The notes: a model not told the origin generated them from the letters alone. 64,000 nt of DNA from Sipunculus nudus (GCA_026874595.1 CM049311.1:47993676-48057675); one strand, 5' to 3'. Numbered from the stretch's first letter, positions 22,428 through 35,679 are shown. Program-made: numbers and translations.

Positions 22428-23981
22428 GCCCAGTTTTTACATTAATAGCCAGCGTACACGTAACGCAATTGGATACGATATGATACGAAGCAGGATACGA
22501 CACGGTTCATGGCTTCCTATCGCAACTACGCTCTTTACACAGCGCTTTAACTATAGGCCTAATACCTATATCGTAAGCGCTGTTTGTTATGACCTCGTAT
22601 CCTGAATTGCTACACCAGAGGGGAGCACTGTATTTTTGTCCAATCAGATAAGCCCTTGTGCTGGACAACACAGCCAAGCGAGGAATACACGGAGCCAATC
22701 ATGTTCATTTCGTTTTGAGTGACAGCTCATCGCCCCGGTAACCGTCTGAACAGGCCACAAGCTCAGAGACAGGTGCCCCAGACGTGGTTTGCTTAGGGCC
22801 TTGGGCACATAGTTGGCTCGGCCGGTGAGCTGTAATTCAAACGAAACGTAACAACAAAGGCTGCGTGCACACCTCTCTGGCTGCTTTAAGTTCTGCAGAC
22901 AACAGATACATGGCTACGCTATCACAGTCATAATGTCATAATCGAATGGGTCGATGATGCGAGAACGCAGAGGGAGCAATTTAAATTCGACCATAAGCTC
23001 TAATCAAGCGGCGCTTGAACCGCAGCTATTGGCGGAGCCAGGATGCCTGTCGAGTGTTTGTTTATTGGCGTCTGGTTGGCTGCTTGTCACATCATACGCA
23101 CGTTTATTTCAGCGGATAACGAACCGCCATCTGGTGTCTAAATATATCATAAACGGTCAAAGCTGGCAGAGTGAAATTCAGTTGCTTCTTTAGAAGCGCA
23201 AGATTTCCGCTGCCTCGGGAGCGTAATCGCAACGTGTATGTTTAAATGTGAAACAAAGTCCTTAGATTTGGACTTTCGCATTTTGGAGCATATTCAAATA
23301 TTTTGTTTCGTAACTGGCAATGGAAACTCCGCCCAATGAGCCAAGGCCAAACCAGAATGTCCTCATTTTCCTTCCGGTGGATCCTCATTGTCGCCGTCTA
23401 ATAATTAGTCTACCAAGCGTATATAGCTAACTGTTCTACGATAAACAGAACCAACTGTTTTGTTGGCAGCCATTTTGCTGATCAGTATTTTATGTAATTA
23501 TCTCCTTTTGCACAAAAACCGTTTTATGTACGGGAAAATACGACACGAATCTTGGGTATTTACGATACGACGTTACGATAAAAAAATTACGAAATGTATC
23601 GTTTTCAAATCTCGTAGCGTGTATGCTAGGCTTTATGTCGTAAACCACTTTTATGGCCCATTGCTATTCGAAGAGGCGTATTTTTGGTAGCGACCTGGTA
23701 AGACCATTGTAAGAGAGTCGCGCAATAGTCTGCGACCGCGTTAAGACAACAAACGACTGGCCACGACGACTCAGGATTACACCTGTCGTAGGGAAGTTCT
23801 TGTGTATGATCAAAGTCTCCTTACGACCGATATTCCTCCTGCGATCGTTCGTGACCACCGGTGACCACCATTGACTTGTTCTACAATCTACTTGTTCATA
23901 GGATTATCCGTGACTTCTCACGATTGTAGGTCGTAGTTTATAACTAGTCGTAAATATTCGTAACCTCAAATGTAACTGGGC
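22428..23981. mobile_element. Candidate DNA transposon remnant with GCCCAGTT ends
   Basis: GCCCAGTTTTTACATTA at 22428 and the minus-strand reading of the right end, GCCCAGTTACATTTG ending at 23981, form a short gapped inverted repeat. CGTAACG/CGTTACG-type motifs follow inside both ends, and ATACGAC/CGATACG words are enriched within (for example 22470-22505 and 23535-23600), which is unusual for this AT-rich region. No target duplication or transposase was found, so this is weak. Confidence 0.28.
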
Positions 23982-24524
23982 CTTTAGAATCATAGAAATA
24001 TATGAAATAGAATGCTACTTCGAGGACAGAGAGAGTTTGGTGGCCAATGGACATGTATCTTCCGAGTAGAAACCGATGTAACGCTATGGCGATGACCCCA
24101 CCCTTTTTCAAGGACCTCAGAGGACCTATTCACAGATGAACGTGGCGGTCAGCATCGGCGAAACCCGCGTGTAATCAAAGTATCGGGGAAAATCTGTTGG
24201 CCTACAGACCGATCGTTAGCTTTTTTAGTAAACTTTCTAAGCATATTGGTAAATACCTGTGCATGTTTGTTGAATTTTCGACCGCATGAATACAAACATG
24301 GCTCGCAGCCAACTTGAATGCGAAAAAGGAAATGACACGTAACCGAGGAGACGGATTTCAGCTTGGTTTGTGAGATCACATGTATTCTTTTGTGTTTATT
24401 CAGCAGTCGGAGCTTCTAAAAGATTTTCGACTGTTTACCACGATACTCTAAATAAATCTGATAATATTGGATATTGCTACCTTATTGTAGACACTTTATA
24501 TTAATAACAAGAAATATGCATTTG
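23982..24524. other. No recognisable gene or repeat
   Basis: The minus-strand frame 24149-24379 has no known motif. Nothing else stands out. Confidence 0.4.
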
Positions 24525-24823
24525 CGGGAATGCAGGCCTGCTCCCCCAAAATGCTCGCATTCTATTATTCGACCCATACTCCCAGGTTCATTCGTGTACA
24601 AGTTCATCAATCAATGTTAGCTTTCACCTATTAGGGCGATATTCCCAGGTTCATTCGTGCATTAGTGACTTAACATATAATATGTGAATATTCCTGGAAG
24701 TCCTTCCTTGACCCGGACAATGAGGCGGATCCAAAATTAATTTGGTTCTTTCTGGGCCCATTCCCGAAATGCCTTGAAAATTTCATGAGATTCCATTCGA
24801 GATTGCTTGAGTTATGTTGTTAA

Positions 24824-24863
<40 letters not shown>

Positions 24864-24910
24864 AACACATACACGAACTGGAATGAACGCATACCTTCCC
24901 GGCTGAGGTA
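24525..24910 (+). repeat. Dispersed repeat family 3, copy 1
   Basis: Order of blocks: CTCCCCCAAAATG, CCCAGGTTCATTCGTG, AATATTCCTGGAA, CCCGAAATGCC, AAAATTTCATGAGATT, GCTTGAGTTATGTTG, a (CA)n tract at about 24828-24860, then GAATGAACGCATA and GGCTGAGG. The same order is seen at 29885-30205 (minus) and 58335-58630 (plus). AGGTTCATTCGTG occurs twice in this copy. No terminal inverted repeat was defined. Confidence 0.7.
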
Positions 24911-27900
24911 AATAACTTGTTCAGAGGGACAAAAGAAACGCGCTATATAGAAATAGCAGGTCGTGGGTAATTAACATAAATTGTAAACATATTTTTGTTA
25001 ACGAATCTTAATCATCCATGTCGCCTGTCGTATACATTACATTTTCTAGAAATGTGGCAAGTAATTCTGTAGTACGTGATCGATCGGGAATTCTTCATGG
25101 AATAAAGCTTAATGTCACATTCTTGGAAATAAATTGAGGACGTGTCTGAAATGATCAAATGTGTTATGAAAATATTAGCTTGTCGCAGATAAACCGCAGC
25201 TATTTCAGAGAGCTATATGCATTCAATCTGAGCATATATATATCTGCCCCTTGAACAAAAAAAAATATGTTTATCGATGGCGTATGAATGGCAGCCAGGA
25301 GCCTCTCCTAAACTTAGCTGAATATCAGGATGAGAAAACAAATATTCATTTGTTCGTAATTTCTTATTTCGCCTCTCCACTTACAAGTATTTAAAAGCAC
25401 AAAGAACAAACTAGTAAATTATTAGATTCAATTGTTTACTTTTAACATTCAGTATGTATGCAAACCTCCTTAAACTCGCCATACTATCAAATTTCAATAT
25501 AGGTACCTCGAAATTTTGAATGCATGTCTATTAGGGTTGTGTGATTGACTGCGCATCTCATTAGTGGTGGAATATACGCTTTGGTTAATTCGTGCGTTCA
25601 CACGGTTTCTTTTCTGTTTTCTCCTCTCTCAAAGCCTACTATTTAAAATATCATATGTGTACATCGATATCGTTATGACATATATTAGCGACAACTGCAG
25701 TGCAATTTTCGGCATGATCAGAGTCACAACACAAAGTAGGCTCCCTCGGTCTCAATACAATGGCATAAAGCTGGAGGCCGGTTTGTTCAGTTAGTTACAT
25801 CATAAAGATTTAAGATTGGGTTGTTAAGACCTGTGCAGATGAGTAAAATATTATTAGGAAGTAATAAATAATGGAACAAGTATGATATGAGCAAATCATT
25901 GGCTTGCAAGTTTTCCTGACAAACTATATTACCTTGGTTTACCTACCACCATGGAGCTCCAAACCAACAGATTAATAATCTTCGACAAAATGCAAACTTA
26001 TATTGATTAACTAAATATTTTACTAAAGTTAAAAGAATAAGCTATAAATATACACTGTTTGCCTAAAACATCTAAGGCATATTGTGTAATAATTAAGTAA
26101 TCATATAGTAATTATTCTGCCTCATGTCTAGATATTTTAATCATTATGTGAAAATCTCTCGTTTCCTGGAATGCCTGAATACAGGGTTTGCCTTTAACAA
26201 ACACACACCCACGTACACCATCAAAAACACACACATACACATACATATATAGAGAGAACACCGCCATCTCTGCCGTGGGGATGTATGGCCTTAGTAAGCA
26301 TAAGCATAAGCATATATTTATTTACATTGCTCAACATATTCATTAATAAAAGGCGCATTACATAAAATGGCACACGATATGATATAAACTAAAATCCTAG
26401 ATATTTAAAATCATCACAAGTAATGGTGCGGCACATGCAAATGCTGTATCACCATATGAAAAGGTTCGTAACTTAGGCAGCTACTTGTTCACCCGATGAT
26501 AAGTTTAAAGTAAATAGTCCCGAGACGAAACGTGTAAGTTGCAAAGGAATTGGACTCCATACATCACGGCTTTAAATATTCCATCTATCTAAATAAATCA
26601 ATACCGTCTGACTAGTAAAACTTCTCTGAATATAATTCTGAATAATTGGGTCTGTTTGTCAATTATAATAATTATATTCTTTATTTCCATATTTATATCT
26701 ATAATCGGTGAAGACATGCTGAGCCAAAAGACCAAACAGGTGGTCACCATAGCGTTGTGGTCACCATAGCGTCGTGGCCGTACCAATGGACTGGTAGCTC
26801 TATGGATGTCTTCAGTATTATTACCTTACACATCAGGCCTTCTCAACAAAGTTGTCAATGATTGAGTAGTTATCCCACATATTGAACGTTAATCAGGCTT
26901 CTATGTATTAAAAACTGGTATTTTCATTGTGCATGTTAAAAGGCTAAAATACGTGTCTACATTTTGCTTAAAACATATATGTTTACTTGCATGGTATATA
27001 TCATGGTATTGCATATCATTCTATTTGTTTATATATGTTTGAAATTTCAATTATTATCAGCCTTGTTCAAGTTCAGTATATATTAAAAAAGGCTACCTGA
27101 ATAAAGATATATAATTAAATAAAAATATAATAACCAGCACGTATTACGCCAGTGGACAGAATTCTTGTTTAGGTGAGAGTCACAATTTGTCTTCAAGGTC
27201 AGTACTTTAAGAGCCAAGCAGAGCTGACCCAGGGGAAACGCTTCCAGGAACCATGCCCCTTTATTAGCCTGATTCACATGGAGCACTCCCCGCTGTCTCC
27301 CCTAAACAAGAACGGTTGGCCGTTTGGACGTTTCCTTTGTATAAGTTGCCGTCTAATGCTGTTGATGGACTCCTCCTTAAAATAAGTTTATTGGCCTGTG
27401 ATCTGCACTGGCTGCTATGACGTCATGCTGCGAGAGACAGCTGCTGAGCTGCTAGGAGCACCATCGACCTCACGACACCTGGGTCTCGCCGTGGCCTCCG
27501 GGTTGGTCGGGATGAAGCTGCCGGTATTGAGATGACAGGCAAACTTCACTTACACAAATATCTGAGATCATTCTGCCGATCGTTACCTCTTGGTCTTTTC
27601 TTTCATTTTTTCTTGCCAAAACATTTGTTTACATGTTCATATCAAGGCATATTTGGCTCTGGCCAAAGATATGAGGGGCCCCAACTTTATAAAAAATATA
27701 ATTAAAATTCTTACAAATCAGAAACAAATTAAGGAAAAGAGAAATAATAAGGGAGTTTCTGAAATCTATTCTAATAAACTAAAATAGAAAGAACATGGTA
27801 TTATTTTATTGACCATGATAACTAAATATCACAGACGAGTTGTTGAAACGGGGATAAACATTAGAATTGAAGTGTTAGTTTATCCTACTCAGCTAAATGA

Positions 27901-28255
27901 GCTTCACTCTGGAACAGTCCATTAAACTTTCATACCGATTCCCTGCAGTATATACACGAAAATGTGTGAAAAAAAGACGATACTACTTGCTGCCAAACAG
28001 TTCTATTTAATCTTGAATTTTGAATGCAGGTTTACGCATGCTAAATGAGATAAACAGATTTAAAGAAAACGCACAGTTATAACATATTTGATCTTACATT
28101 AGTCCCTATTTCGTAAAAGCATCAAAATATGGCTGTCGATTAACACATCAGGAGTCTATGCCTAATCCGTATTCCGTTAATTTAACGCAATTTCTTATGC
28201 TGACGAGTGGATTTACGGAAATGGGGTCTTTTAAATAGAATTTGCCCTGGTAAAA
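24911..28255. other. No recognisable gene; CA tract and a higher-complexity patch
   Basis: Mostly AT-rich. A CA-rich tract at about 26198-26245 and a (GCATAA)3-like run at about 26297-26315 are present. The patch at about 27160-27560 is markedly less AT-rich and contains a perfect TGACGTCA (27418-27425), the CREB/ATF consensus; it may be a promoter or enhancer, but no exon was recognised next to it. The frame 27173-27385 through this patch has no known domain. Confidence 0.35.
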
Positions 28256-28490
28256 GAGTGATAGGTATTTTCATGATTTGGCGGCCATCTTGGACGCCAT
28301 CTTGGAAATAGGAAAACCAGGGGTCCTTTAAATTTTAAATGGCTTCATTAGATTCCTTGGCCCTTAATCAATGGAATAGAAGCAAAAAACTTTTTAATAT
28401 GTCAAATAATAAAAGAGTTTAATATAGGTATTTGCATGATTTGGCGGCCATCTTGGACGCCATCTTGAATTTTTCAAATTCCTTAAGGGT
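28256..28490 (+). repeat. Two-copy direct repeat containing GGCGGCCATCTTGGACGCCA
   Basis: The block GGTATTT-CATGATTTGGCGGCCATCTTG, continuing to ACGCCATCTTG, occurs at about 28265-28305 and again at about 28431-28470. It is perfectly kept in its core, with a period of about 167 bp. Each copy holds two GCCATCTTG words, the core of the known YY1 site. The flanks of the two copies are weakly similar. Confidence 0.75.
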
Positions 28491-29884
28491 GCTTGGGTAT
28501 CAACCATTTTGAATCAGGACCCCCTAAAGGTTCAAAATCCACTGAGGACAACTATGCACCAAATTTTGCACAACTAAGTTAGTTTTCCACCAGACTATGG
28601 GCTTCCTATCAAATTATAATTAAAACGGCCCTGCCTGCTTACTTGCAGAGTCGTTATAACTTCATATTGAATGGGCCCTGCATATATGGTTTATGGTATA
28701 CATTATAAGCCTTATTTGTGCATGCTTTTGATATTTCCAATGTAACCTCAATGTTCTTATGTCAACTTATACTTGGCCTTGCGGAGTGTAGTCGGCTAAC
28801 TGAGTCTGTGTTTTAAAATTACAACATTTTTAAACATTTGACTGAAATGAAATATAAAATGGACGAAAATGTAAAATCTGACATGTTCCATATATTAAAT
28901 GCACATAAGGATCTGTAACTTGTTTCCATGTCATATTAAATCCATATCATGCCAATTACATCAAATGCTGTGATTTCTTGGCGTCTCCTATGGCATGGAA
29001 ATGTACAATGAAATTAACTAAGGACAGAAATAGTGATAATACTCATGCAGTGGTTTGCACTCCCTGACCCCCTTTTTCACCCAGTTGTTCTTGAGATAAC
29101 TCTTGAAGCGAAGGTCTTGTCTAAAGAGAAGTTACTTGCCCGTCGGTATGATTATTGAGAATGTAGTCCTCGTGAACAGGGACACGATTTGCATTGTGTA
29201 TTATGGGTGCAGTAAACTATGATCATTTGGTCAATTATGTCATTATTTTGATATTCTTATTCCCTGATTCAGAGCAATAAAACAAAGGATAATTTAAAAT
29301 TATCTATGTCCTTCATTTATGTTCTATCTGTGTCATTAAGGTTATGCTGGGTTCTATAAACTGTTAGTAGGCTTAAACAATTTTTTTACGATTTATGTAC
29401 TCAGAAATATGTTTAAAAATCGATAACATTCTCTCTTTAAGTGCCGAAATTCCGCCTACAAAAAGTACCAATTTAATAAAAATCTAGACCTTGGGGGGGG
29501 GGGGGGGGGGGGGGGTTCAAGACCTCAAACAACCTCCAGAAAGGGTTCATGGTGAACTCCCCTTATGCTGAAATCCTGCACTCGTCAATGCATGGAACCA
29601 ACTGGCTGGCGCAAATGTTTATTCGAGTTGTTTCTATTCTGTAACAGGGTAATGAAGTACTTATTATGTATACAGGCATCTATAAAAGCCGATCAAAGAA
29701 CGGCTAAATCAGCGGGTCAAAAGTCAATAACTGTAAGTGGAGGAATACCACATTAACGAAGTGCAGTTTCTGACGTATGGACGTCCCAACCTGATTTATC
29801 TGTATGTATTGTGTCTAGCATTTTCCAGTTGTGCGATTCTTTTATTAATTTGGTTCGATACATTTACTACGGCTATCTTTATTG
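28491..29884. other. No recognisable gene; poly-G run
   Basis: AT-rich sequence with an uninterrupted G run of about 22 bases at about 29493-29514. Small frames at 29565-29756 and 29737-30051 lack recognisable motifs; the second runs into the repeat copy that follows. Confidence 0.5.
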
Positions 29885-30205
29885 AGCATGTTAATGCCTC
29901 CGCCAGAAGGGTATGCGCTCATAGCCGTTCGTGTGTGTTTTTGCATGTTCAAAATAAAACTAACGCAATCAAGAACGGAATCAGGGCAAAGGAATCAGGG
30001 CAATCAACGAAATTTTCAGGGCATTTCGGGAATGGGCCAATCAAGAATTGATTAGATTTTGGTGTGAATCCGGCACATGATTCGTTTTGAGGAACGTCAT
30101 GAGGGAATATTTACAAATTATGTATGTTCAGTCACTTATTCACGAATGAACCTGGGAATATGGGCCGAATAAGTGAACGCAAACACGGTTTTGGGAGCAT
30201 CCCCA
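29885..30205 (-). repeat. Dispersed repeat family 3, copy 2
   Basis: On the minus strand the order GGTTTTG... CCCAGGTTCATTCGTG, AATATTCCC, CCCGAAATGCCCTG, AAAATTTCG, TGATTGCG, a CACACACGAA tract and GCGCATACCCTTCTGGCGGAGGC (in two pieces) matches the copies at 24525 and 58335. Confidence 0.7.
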
Positions 30206-31699
30206 ATTAAGGCACACTCCATATGACAGAGACTGCTTTCATTCCTTAGAATGGAGGTTCCTAGGATTTAGATCTGTTGGAAAATATGGATGTATGAATT
30301 TCAACCCTGCTAGAAGCTGTATTAATGTTTGTTTGTAATTGACCAGGAAGAGTGTCCTTTAAATGTTTAAAAATAACATCTTTGAAAACAGAATTTCATG
30401 CAATGTTATACACGTGGACCCGAAAATTTATTTATATACACACGGTCAAAAATAATTTTCTTGAAAAGATAAATTTCCTTGCCCCACTCTCTGTAATGTC
30501 TAACTACAAGAAAATATCTTATGGCAAGAACCTTTCCATTGAGTCTTTATAGAAAAGACAATTGTTCTTGTCACAATGTTCATCTTCTGAACAGAGATCC
30601 CCTGACAAGAAATTATTCCTTGGGATATTATGATAAAGGAAAATACATGTTTCTTGTGCTAAGATCATATACTTAGTATCTTGTCTTTTAAGGAAACCTA
30701 AATATGTTTTCTTGACTTATTCTTACAGAAAAGAAATATCTTCAGGGTATCTTGTCAACAGAAATATTTCTTCGGATAAAAAATATAAGCTTTTCAAGAA
30801 AACTATTTTTGGTAGTGCAAGGGGATGAGGAGGAACGGTTAGGTGTGAGCAGAGACGACGGGCAACTGATGATGAAATGGAAATGTGTGACGGTGCCTTC
30901 ATCCTGTGTTAGACTGAAAAAAAAAACAGAAACGGAAGTACATAATTTATGATTAAAATATTCATTTCACAAAAAAAGTTTAAAGAAGAAAAGTTGCTAA
31001 AATAATTCAAGAGTAAGGAATACACACGGCGGTATTGATGAAAACAGCCTTTCCTGAATTATAAATAAAGGTTCCCCCAACTGGTGAGGTAATTTAAATA
31101 ATCTTCCATGCATACATTCACTGGGATAGGAAAATAAATATTTAACAACTCCGGATCGTGTCACACTGTCAAACCTCTGTCTCCGGTACATCAATTCTGC
31201 ATGCTGAATTCTAGGATGCAAACTTACTAGCGTCAAGTAAACCATGGTGCATTTAACTTGTCTCGGACGGGTTCATTCCAAATTCCTCTGTGTTATGACC
31301 ATTTTCTATGGCACCTCTAGTTCGTTGCTGTGGTTTATTCAGGCCATGACTTCCTCTCATTATACACTTGTCTGAGGTTTATTTGTTTATGTCTCCTCTG
31401 TGTCCTCTTTATGCTTTCATTACATTCCGCCGGACTCTGTCTCTTTTGCTTCAACTCGTTGTTGCCTTTAATTTAAGTGTTTAATGCTCTTCGGCAATTC
31501 CTTCTTTCAACAATTTATCATTCGGCTAAGTCCTTTATGTGACACTACAGTGGTTTGTCTGTTTGCATCATCAGTATTGAGTTTGCTGTCTAGTTTCCTT
31601 CCTCCATTCTTAGAGCCTGGCATGTGAATAATTAACCATGATCGTCTCTTTGTTTATCTTTCGTACGCCTACCCATTCAGTTATTTATCCCTTGACAAA
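30206..31699. other. No recognisable gene; CAAGAAA-rich and pyrimidine-rich tracts
   Basis: From about 30440 to 30830 the words TTTCTTG, CAAGAAA and AAATATCTT recur on both strands many times at irregular spacing, suggesting a decayed AT-rich repeat or MITE cluster. From about 31260 to 31640 the plus strand is strongly pyrimidine-rich. No coding signature was seen. Confidence 0.4.
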
Positions 31700-31984
31700 T
31701 CGAGTTGGAGGCATGGAAAGTCGAATGGTAAAACAGAGACGGATCCAGAGGGGGGCGCCCGCTGAGCATTTTATCTATTTTATCTTTCCTATTTATTCGT
31801 AATTAATTTTTTTTTCTATTTCTTTCATACTCGTTTGCAATTAGATTATTCAGTCATCCAGTTTATTACTTTCTTATTCATAACTTGAGGATATTAATAA
31901 ACGGCAGTGCGATTTGCTCCGTTAAGACAACATCCAAATGTTTCTACGATAAAAAAGAGGGAGTCTTTTCGTCATAACACTCTG

Positions 31985-32131
31985 CTGGGTCATAACACTG
32001 AGGAGTGAGGCACGGCCTGTGTTGAGGTCGACCGTGAAAAATTCCCATGGCTCCTCTTTTGATAGTAGTAATCGAACTCACAATCTGTGCTCTGGTCCGA
32101 GTCCAGTGCGATGCCTTGACCATAGAAGCCA
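31985..32131 (-). repeat. SINE family 2 copy
   Basis: On the minus strand: A-box TGGTCAAGGCATCG (32109-32122), B-box GAGTTCGATTA (32069-32079), then AGAGGAGCC and TTCACGGTCGACCTCAAC. This copy has the best-preserved A-box of the family in this window. Confidence 0.65.
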
Positions 32132-32418
32132 GAAAAATGCAAATTAATATAAGACTTCAATATCAATTATTTTACCCCGAGCATTACATTTGAAAGATAT
32201 TTTGCACGTAATAACATGGAATGGCATTTTGACCATAACATCAACAAACTGCAAACGAAAAAAATATAAATACATGTGTTAACTATTGATCCCCTCAAAA
32301 GTTTGACTACATAATGTTAAAAAATTTATGAGAACAGTCGTTGAGAACAAGAAAATCCTCATATTTTTTTGTATAAGTGTCTCTAAATGTTCTAATCATT
32401 TATTATACATTTAAAAAA

Positions 32419-32497
<79 letters not shown>

Positions 32498-32545
32498 TTA
32501 TATATATATATATTATTAAATTTTTTATATTATTATTATGTAATA
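32419..32545. repeat. (CT)n(TA)n compound microsatellite
   Basis: About 15 CT units pass directly into about 20 TA units (to about 32492), then a broken AT-only tract with TATTATTA. Confidence 0.95.
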
Positions 32546-32775
32546 ATTAAATTAAATGCATAATTTAATAACTTATTTTTATAATACCCATCAACCGCCA
32601 TCCAAGTATTAGCCCCCCCCCCCCTGGTTTTTCTGAATCCGCCACTGTAAAATGCACGGCTCTTCCCGCTGACGATCCGGGTTCGATCCCCTGCGTGGCT
32701 ATGAGAGTGGGCTGTAGGCCGGTGGTTTTCTATGGGTTCTCCGCTTTCCTGCACTCCTAATAACCGCCGAACGCC

Positions 32776-35679
32776 AATGTCCGAGCCATAGGCAGTACCT
32801 TCTATTAATTATTGTAAGTATAGTTCGGGTAAAGCCGGAACTGTTCTAATCTATTGTTATAAGTTTTATTATTATTAAGTATATAATAATTGTTATTTTT
32901 ACGATACAGATGGTATATACCCCCACCTTTTGGCAAGGAATGGTTATTGTGCTGTGTTCAGTGAGTCGGTGAAGAGTTTCAATGTTAATTTGTGTGCAAA
33001 CAGACAGCCATCCCTGTCACATCACTAGATTCCATGGTACTATACAGAATGTATTACAATGTCCTATAAATTCATCCCGCAAGTTCATATCGGTCAGCAT
33101 GCATATAGCACGTACAGTCGCTGCCACAGGCCCGTGATTGTCTCATGGCTAACATTTAATTGCATACAATCAGTATACACCTATTCATACATTGAAACAA
33201 ATTTCCGCACTTCCTCCATAATTCACGGACCAATATTGTTTAATTAATTTCGTGTTTGTTCAATATTTACTTTTACCCTTTTGTATTACAGATGCCAAAT
33301 CAGCACGCATGAATGCACATAATCACATTAAAACAGTTCAGTCTGCTAATGTCACCTTCATACCATATGGATCTATAAATATTACTGCATTGTATATCCC
33401 ATGCAGTATTCACAGACGGTATTCTCATACAGCCCGATTATATTTGAGGTAATAAAAATTCTTTGTTGTCCAGATGTTGTTTCGCCTAATTTTTGAATAT
33501 ACGGTGGAATTAAAATACAGCAATGAGACCAGTTTTATTTCTCCAATTAGGTTTCTTACCAAGCCTATTAAGTGTTAATACAAAATTCGCTGAATGCAGG
33601 CATTGGCTTTTTCAAAGACACATGAACACAGTGGCGTGTCTTAATATATTTACAACGGTAATAAAGCTCACTGTGATGAGCAAGTAACGTTAATGTCTGT
33701 GGGTGGAAATTTTCAATAGCAATTAATATGCCATTTTATTTCACACTTTTTGTTTGCGGCTTGAGGCATTTCAAGTACAAACACGTGACCGGAAGTTAGC
33801 CCTGCCCAGCAATCATTCCGTAATTATTAGACTTCATTACCTATCTTCATTCTCTTTAAGCGTAAATACCCAATCCTACCTCCACATAATTGTAATACAA
33901 TTCACTGCCTATCTTGTCTATTCAATGCCTGTCCAATTTGCTGCTTAAAATTGCCCCCACCTAGATCGTGTCTGCTATATTTAGCCGCTATAGTGTTCTC
34001 TGCATTTACACCGCAAGACGTCTTCTGTGTTCAAACTATATTGATGTCCCTCCTTGATGCACTTTCAAGGTAATGGAGGCCATGCATTCACAGGCAAAGT
34101 GGCCCGTGAATACCTTAACCTGAAGAGATGCTGACATTTTGTTTTCAGCTAAAGTATTTTGTGCCAAAATATTTTTACTTGTTACAGTCAGGCATACTAG
34201 CTGATGTTTAAATCTTGAATGTTGCCCTCAATTCTTCTAACAAAATTGGCCGGCCTTCTTTTCCAGACATGGTTACAGAGGTTTTTTTGGCGGGTCGAGA
34301 CCTCCTCCCCTCCCCCTACCCCCCTCCCCCCACCCCCGTTGCCCCCCACCAACATTTTGTCACAGACATGAGTGACTTTTTTTGTGAACATGGCCTTTTA
34401 AGCAAGGAGAGGTAAAACAAAACAGCTTGAACACAGGAGTTATTGTCTTCTCCTTAATTTAACTTCTCTGTCTTAATTGATTTTAATTTTGGCCAAAAAA
34501 TTTTCACCATTAAAGCTCTTTAGTACTGAACTGAGTAGCCGGGGATGGCGTCTTTTATATACCAAAACTTTCTGACAGACCAACGAAAACACACACTCGG
34601 TTTTCTGACCTGGCTACATATTACCCCACACAAGGCTTTTTTTCAGAACTTTGGTTTACAGGTCCTGATGTGAGAACCGTGCTGATGGTAAGAAAAACTG
34701 GATCTGCAAATATGATAATCACTTCCATGCTTTATAGAGTAAACTAAGCATTTGGCCTGTCCATTAGGACACGCTGGTCCTATTGTTTTGTTTATTGACT
34801 GTTCCACTCTGTAACGACATCAAAGAGCAACGCACAGCTATCTGTTAACGTGTTTGCAATACGGCCTCTGATAAACGACTATACGATACCTTTAGGTGTC
34901 AATGCTGTCCTAAGCAGATCGCTGATTGGTTCCAGATTTTTTGCGCATTCTGGTTTCAAAGTTCAAGCACGAAACAAATTAGTTCGGTGACAAACCTAAA
35001 TAACAACTACCACTCTTTAATATCATGGATAAAACTTGTCTATAGACTATAGTATTTATTTTCTGTATACAAGATTCCTGAGCACCCTGCAACTGTTCCA
35101 TTACAGATATTCCATCGCTCACTTGTTTTTAGATTCACATGCGTGAGTCGAATTTTCATAGAAAAAGCTGATTGCAGATAACATTTGCAACCCATGTTTT
35201 TAATTTAAAAATACCAAGTGTATCAGTCTTATGATGTCGTTGAGTACATGATATGCCGAGAAATTATATAGGGCAGGTTGCCAGTTGATAAAAATGAGTC
35301 AGTAGTACAGTAAATTTTTGTTTGAAAAGCTCTTTCCCTAGAGTCTATACTGTTGACAATTCCCATTAACAGGGAATCAGGAATGGAACTTGAATAATAT
35401 AAAGAAGGTCTCATAATACATATGGACTTACTTTAAGGACCTACTGTTAAAACAATAATTATATTTATTTTATTTGTAACAGAAGATCAGGGACGTAGTT
35501 ATGGCCGAGATAATGTTTCAACACAAATAACATTAACACAAGCAGCGACCAGTTTATATCCGGCTGAAAGAAAAAGAAGTTTAACATAGTATTTTCATCT
35601 ATGCTAAAATGTCAGCAAAGCTTTAAATTTTATTGAGTAGTGTCATGTAGAAATACCTTAAATATAAGGTTTTTCTTAT
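32776..35679. other. No recognisable gene
   Basis: AT-rich unique-looking DNA. Frames at 33059-33247, 33252-33452, 33754-33948 and 34215-34415 show no domain. A C-rich tract at about 34303-34346 (CCCCTCC/CCCACC) gives the Gly-rich minus-strand frame there. Confidence 0.4.

Larger units (their letters stand above)
31734..32647. mobile_element. hAT-like non-autonomous element, target duplication TAAAA
   Basis: Left end CAGAGACGGATCCAGAGGGG (31734) and right end, on the minus strand, CAGTGGCGGATTCAGAAAAA (ending 32647) are inverted relatives of the CAGTGGCGGATC family. TAAAA abuts both ends (31729-31733 and 32648-32652). G/C runs sit just inside both ends. The 914-bp body holds a SINE family 2 copy on the minus strand and a compound microsatellite, so it was itself a target. 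No transposase is present. Confidence 0.72.
31700..32775 (+). repeat. SINE family 1 copy, split by a hAT-like insertion
   Basis: Sequence at about 31705-31733 and 32648-32775 joins through one copy of the TAAAA target duplication into a continuous tRNA-like head. The part before the break supplies the A-box region (GTCGAATGG). The part after it supplies the B-box GGGTTCGATCCCC (about 32690). The body GGCCGGTGGTTTTC and GGGTTCTCCGCTTTCC follows. The family is also present at 15440-15575. Confidence 0.65.
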
